DNA from: Cristatella mucedo
Lineage: Eukaryota > Bryozoa > Phylactolaemata > Cristatellidae
DNA length: 64,000 bases
Assembly (NCBI GenBank): GCA_009760855.2
Contig: WPIO01000025.1
Span: forward strand, 727,001-791,000
Reading direction: 5' to 3'
The notes beneath the pieces were generated by a model. That model had not been told where the DNA came from, did not search any database, and saw nothing but the letters and a program-made list of their open reading frames with translations. Every line of letters begins with the position of its first letter. Positions within the stretch are counted from its first letter, which is position 1. Positions 56,572 through 64,000 of the stretch are shown here, one piece after another. The translations under genes were made by a program, and so were the position numbers.

Positions 56572-58138
56572 ACCATTGTTATGAGTGAGTGAGCAAGTTT
56601 GTAAACACGAGTCGCTGACGTCACGCTTAAGAGGACGACCTTTGTCCCACGGAGTCCGAAGTGCAGCCGTAAATTCCGTTTAACAAGACGAACGTGGTTT
56701 TGTGCATACCTTTAGAACTGCTCAAGGCCACAAGGTTTAACCAGCTACACATGAATCCACCGGCATACGTCCCATTGAATAAATCGAGTAAATTTTTCAT
56801 ACTGCAATCACAACCTAAGAAGACAGCAGTTGCTTACAGCTAAGACATGCTACAAGTAATTGTTAACGAGCATTGTTTAGATCTGACGAATGTTTGCATA
56901 TCTCTCACCTCAAATGATGTCTGAATCGCACTTTCCTGATAAGCAAAGTTCCTTGCTGCTTGCCCCAATATCTACAAGACCAAGTAAGCAGTGTACACTG
57001 AGCAACGGCAGCTGAAACGAAAGGCACATGTCTCAGTGCAGCAAATGTCGTGGTCTATCACACATCATGTCTGCATACACATACGTGCACACACACATGC
57101 ACAGACACATAATCACAAACGTATCCGTTACTATAACAGCCAATCTAGACGGCTAACATAGTGCCTAATATATGCTGAAAATATCTTCATCAATGTGACT
57201 GAAGTAGATGTGGGAGAGAGTAACTAGCCAGATTTTTTATTGGAGCCGGCCAACTGCTCTGATGTACAGACCCGACCAAACGCCAAACAATGCCAAACGG
57301 CCCATTCCAAGCAACAACCCTTCATTGGTAAATAGGAGCAGCAAAGACCAATTGTTGACGCAGGAAACCTGACAAAATACTGCAGGGGGGCGTCTCAGAA
57401 AGTCGTACGAGATGAATACCGAAAAATCGACAATTTCCCACCTTGCAAATGCTCTGTACCCACACCGTGGAAAATGCTAAGGAGATAACCATTACGCTTT
57501 TAAGTGTCCGATAAGAACGCAGTCTTGAGGAACCAACTAAATGCCTTCTGCGTTCACGGCACCTGCCGATCCCTTCCGTCATGGACTGAATTCGTCGAAC
57601 GGGTAACGGCTGTTGCAAACGAGTTAAAGCATCATCTTACTTAAAGTTCTTGGTCGCCAACACAACGTTCGCAAAGTGATAGTCCTTACTGACGGAAAAA
57701 ATACCGATGAAGCAGCACCCTGCAGCACGGCTGAAGAGCCTTAGAGGCTGGCTCAATATATGCAGCCAGCGTAACGGCTAGTGCCATAAAGAAACCATAT
57801 CCATAGCGTAAAAGAATTCTATTCGACAGCTATGGGGAGCTATGGGTGTCCAGAACCAGCCATAACATACAACTCACTCACAGTGCGACGCCACTCACTC
57901 ACAGTGCGACGTCTAGAGCACAACTCTACTACCTGGCTGGATATCTCACTTATGACTCGCGCTTTGTATGCCACCTAACCAAGTTATGAAATAGCGTCTT
58001 TACAATAATTTTAATTTATGAAACAAAAAACAATATCTAGACAGACATAGCGTGGCTTCTGCAGTTCGCTACAGTTTCACGGCAGATCCTAAAAAATCGG
58101 GATCGTAAGTCATAAGTCGACGGAGTCCGCTTTGAGGT
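56572..58138. other. Unassigned DNA with a small tandem repeat
   Basis: No frame above 98 codons and no family recognised. A 21-base unit (ACTCACTCACAGTGCGACG plus two bases) is present twice in tandem at 57872-57913. Confidence 0.45.
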
Positions 58139-58626
58139 TCAAAGTCCGAAAGTAAAACCACTGAATATCGTGCGTGTAAAATATATAAGATTAGTAATCT
58201 TTTGCGAATAGTCCTGCAAGGAGACTGTGCTAGCTACAGCCTGAGTGATGAGACATTTATATTTGATAGCTCGGAAAAAAGGCCAGTCTATCGTTGCGTA
58301 TAACTGTAAATGCACTAAACAACCATTGCAGCGCATTTTTTTAAATTTGGGCCAATTTTCAGCGCCTTCCGGTAGGTGGCGATGTATTCTGATCTCGCCG
58401 AACTCAGTCCTACACGGTCCCTGCACTAACATCTGAGCACCGGCAGACCACCGCCGCCTCTATACAGCGAGAAGCTACGCTTATCTGCCAGCACTCGTAC
58501 CTCAGAAGATTTAGAGTTTCTTATCACCAGTTTCTCTAAACTAACTACTTCCGTCACTGTCGCACTAACTTTTTGCGATAACCTGACTTTAATGTCGGAG
58601 TTCCAAACTACGCTCTGATGAGCCAT
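58139..58626 (-). CDS. Candidate divergent gene, first two exons, unknown function
   Basis: On the minus strand an ATG at 58626 opens a 42-codon frame (MAHQSVVWNSDIKVRLSQKV, then EVVSLEKLVIRNSKSSE) that ends at a donor GTACGAG at 58500. An acceptor TGCTCAG leads to 58432 and continues in phase 0 as MLVQGPCRTEFGEIRIHRHL, PEGAENWPKFKK. The 68 bp intron is of the same size class as the other introns here. The second exon end is not clear; its frame stays open to 58139. The start is 219 bp from the ITFG2 start on the other strand, so a shared promoter is possible. I do not recognise the protein. Confidence 0.35.
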
Positions 58627-58845
58627 AGTTACCGGAAGTAATAATACTGCAGTACGCAGGAATCGCTAATGTGTGACCGTGACCCGCGCTCTTGGCGGTC
58701 ATCCTTGGCGGCGACTCGTGCAGAGTTTTGGGTGTTATGGATGGCGATTAAGTTTTTCCCGTCTCCTCTTCGTTGTGCATGGTAGCCCATGTATTCATGT
58801 CTTTGGCGAGCGAGTCGTGACCGGCTCGGCTGTCGTCACTAACAG
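58627..58845. promoter_or_regulatory. Possible bidirectional promoter interval
   Basis: This is the 219-base gap between the ITFG2 start codon and the start of the candidate minus-strand gene. It is GC-richer than most of the window and contains no obvious TATA box. The call is from position only. Confidence 0.3.
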
Positions 58846-63948
<5,103 letters not shown>

Positions 63949-64000
63949 GTAAGCGTGAGCTACCTCGAGCCGATGCTGCTGACTGCCAGCTAGCTCTGGC

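Overview
This window is eukaryotic and almost certainly from an invertebrate metazoan. It has spliced genes with short GT-AG introns (about 68-460 bp, plus one of 2.7 kb), a fibrinogen-related domain gene, an ITFG2 (KICSTOR subunit) homologue, CR1/L2-like LINEs, a Ty3/gypsy retrotransposon, tRNA-derived SINEs and many microsatellites. A sponge or other early-branching animal would fit, but the sequence alone does not settle the clade. Most of the window is AT-rich, gene-poor DNA built from decayed, nested transposons and duplicated segments.

Layout. 1-24 kb: unassigned DNA with fragments of one dominant LINE family (here LINE-A) on both strands. It also holds two tRNA-derived SINE-like elements, a DNA-transposon-like element with terminal C5/G5 motif arrays enclosing (TA)n/(TG)n and CCCTAAA-type repeats (19.70-20.62 kb), and the first copy of a 1.2 kb dispersed repeat (22.95-24.14 kb). 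25-30.4 kb: two adjacent diverged copies (A, B) of a 2-3 kb unit; copy B keeps an open frame that is broken in copy A, and part of the unit recurs at 49.9-50.5 kb (copy C). 30.6-34.2 kb: a long but broken LINE-A with endonuclease and reverse transcriptase remnants, itself hit by a SINE. 35.7-39.4 kb: a duplicated segment with a fibrinogen-domain pseudogene and a nearly intact paralogue carrying a single frameshift, separated by a second LINE family (LINE-B). 44.4-45.6 kb: second copy of the 1.2 kb repeat. 46.0-49.9 kb: a dead Ty3/gypsy pol split by a LINE-A insertion. 52.6-55.8 kb: a GC-richer block of unknown open frames, possibly an LTR-type element. 58.8 kb to the end: eight phase-consistent exons of an ITFG2 homologue on the plus strand, continuing past the window, with a possible divergent first exon just upstream.

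How the pieces relate. The only clearly conserved cellular gene is the ITFG2 homologue, predicted to act in nutrient control of mTORC1. The fibrinogen-domain locus is probably a lectin-like secreted protein family member expanding by local duplication. The most informative structure is the mobile DNA: LINE-A ends in a two-stem hairpin plus (ATT)n, and a tRNA-headed SINE ends in a version of the same hairpin, which implies that the SINE is mobilised by LINE-A.
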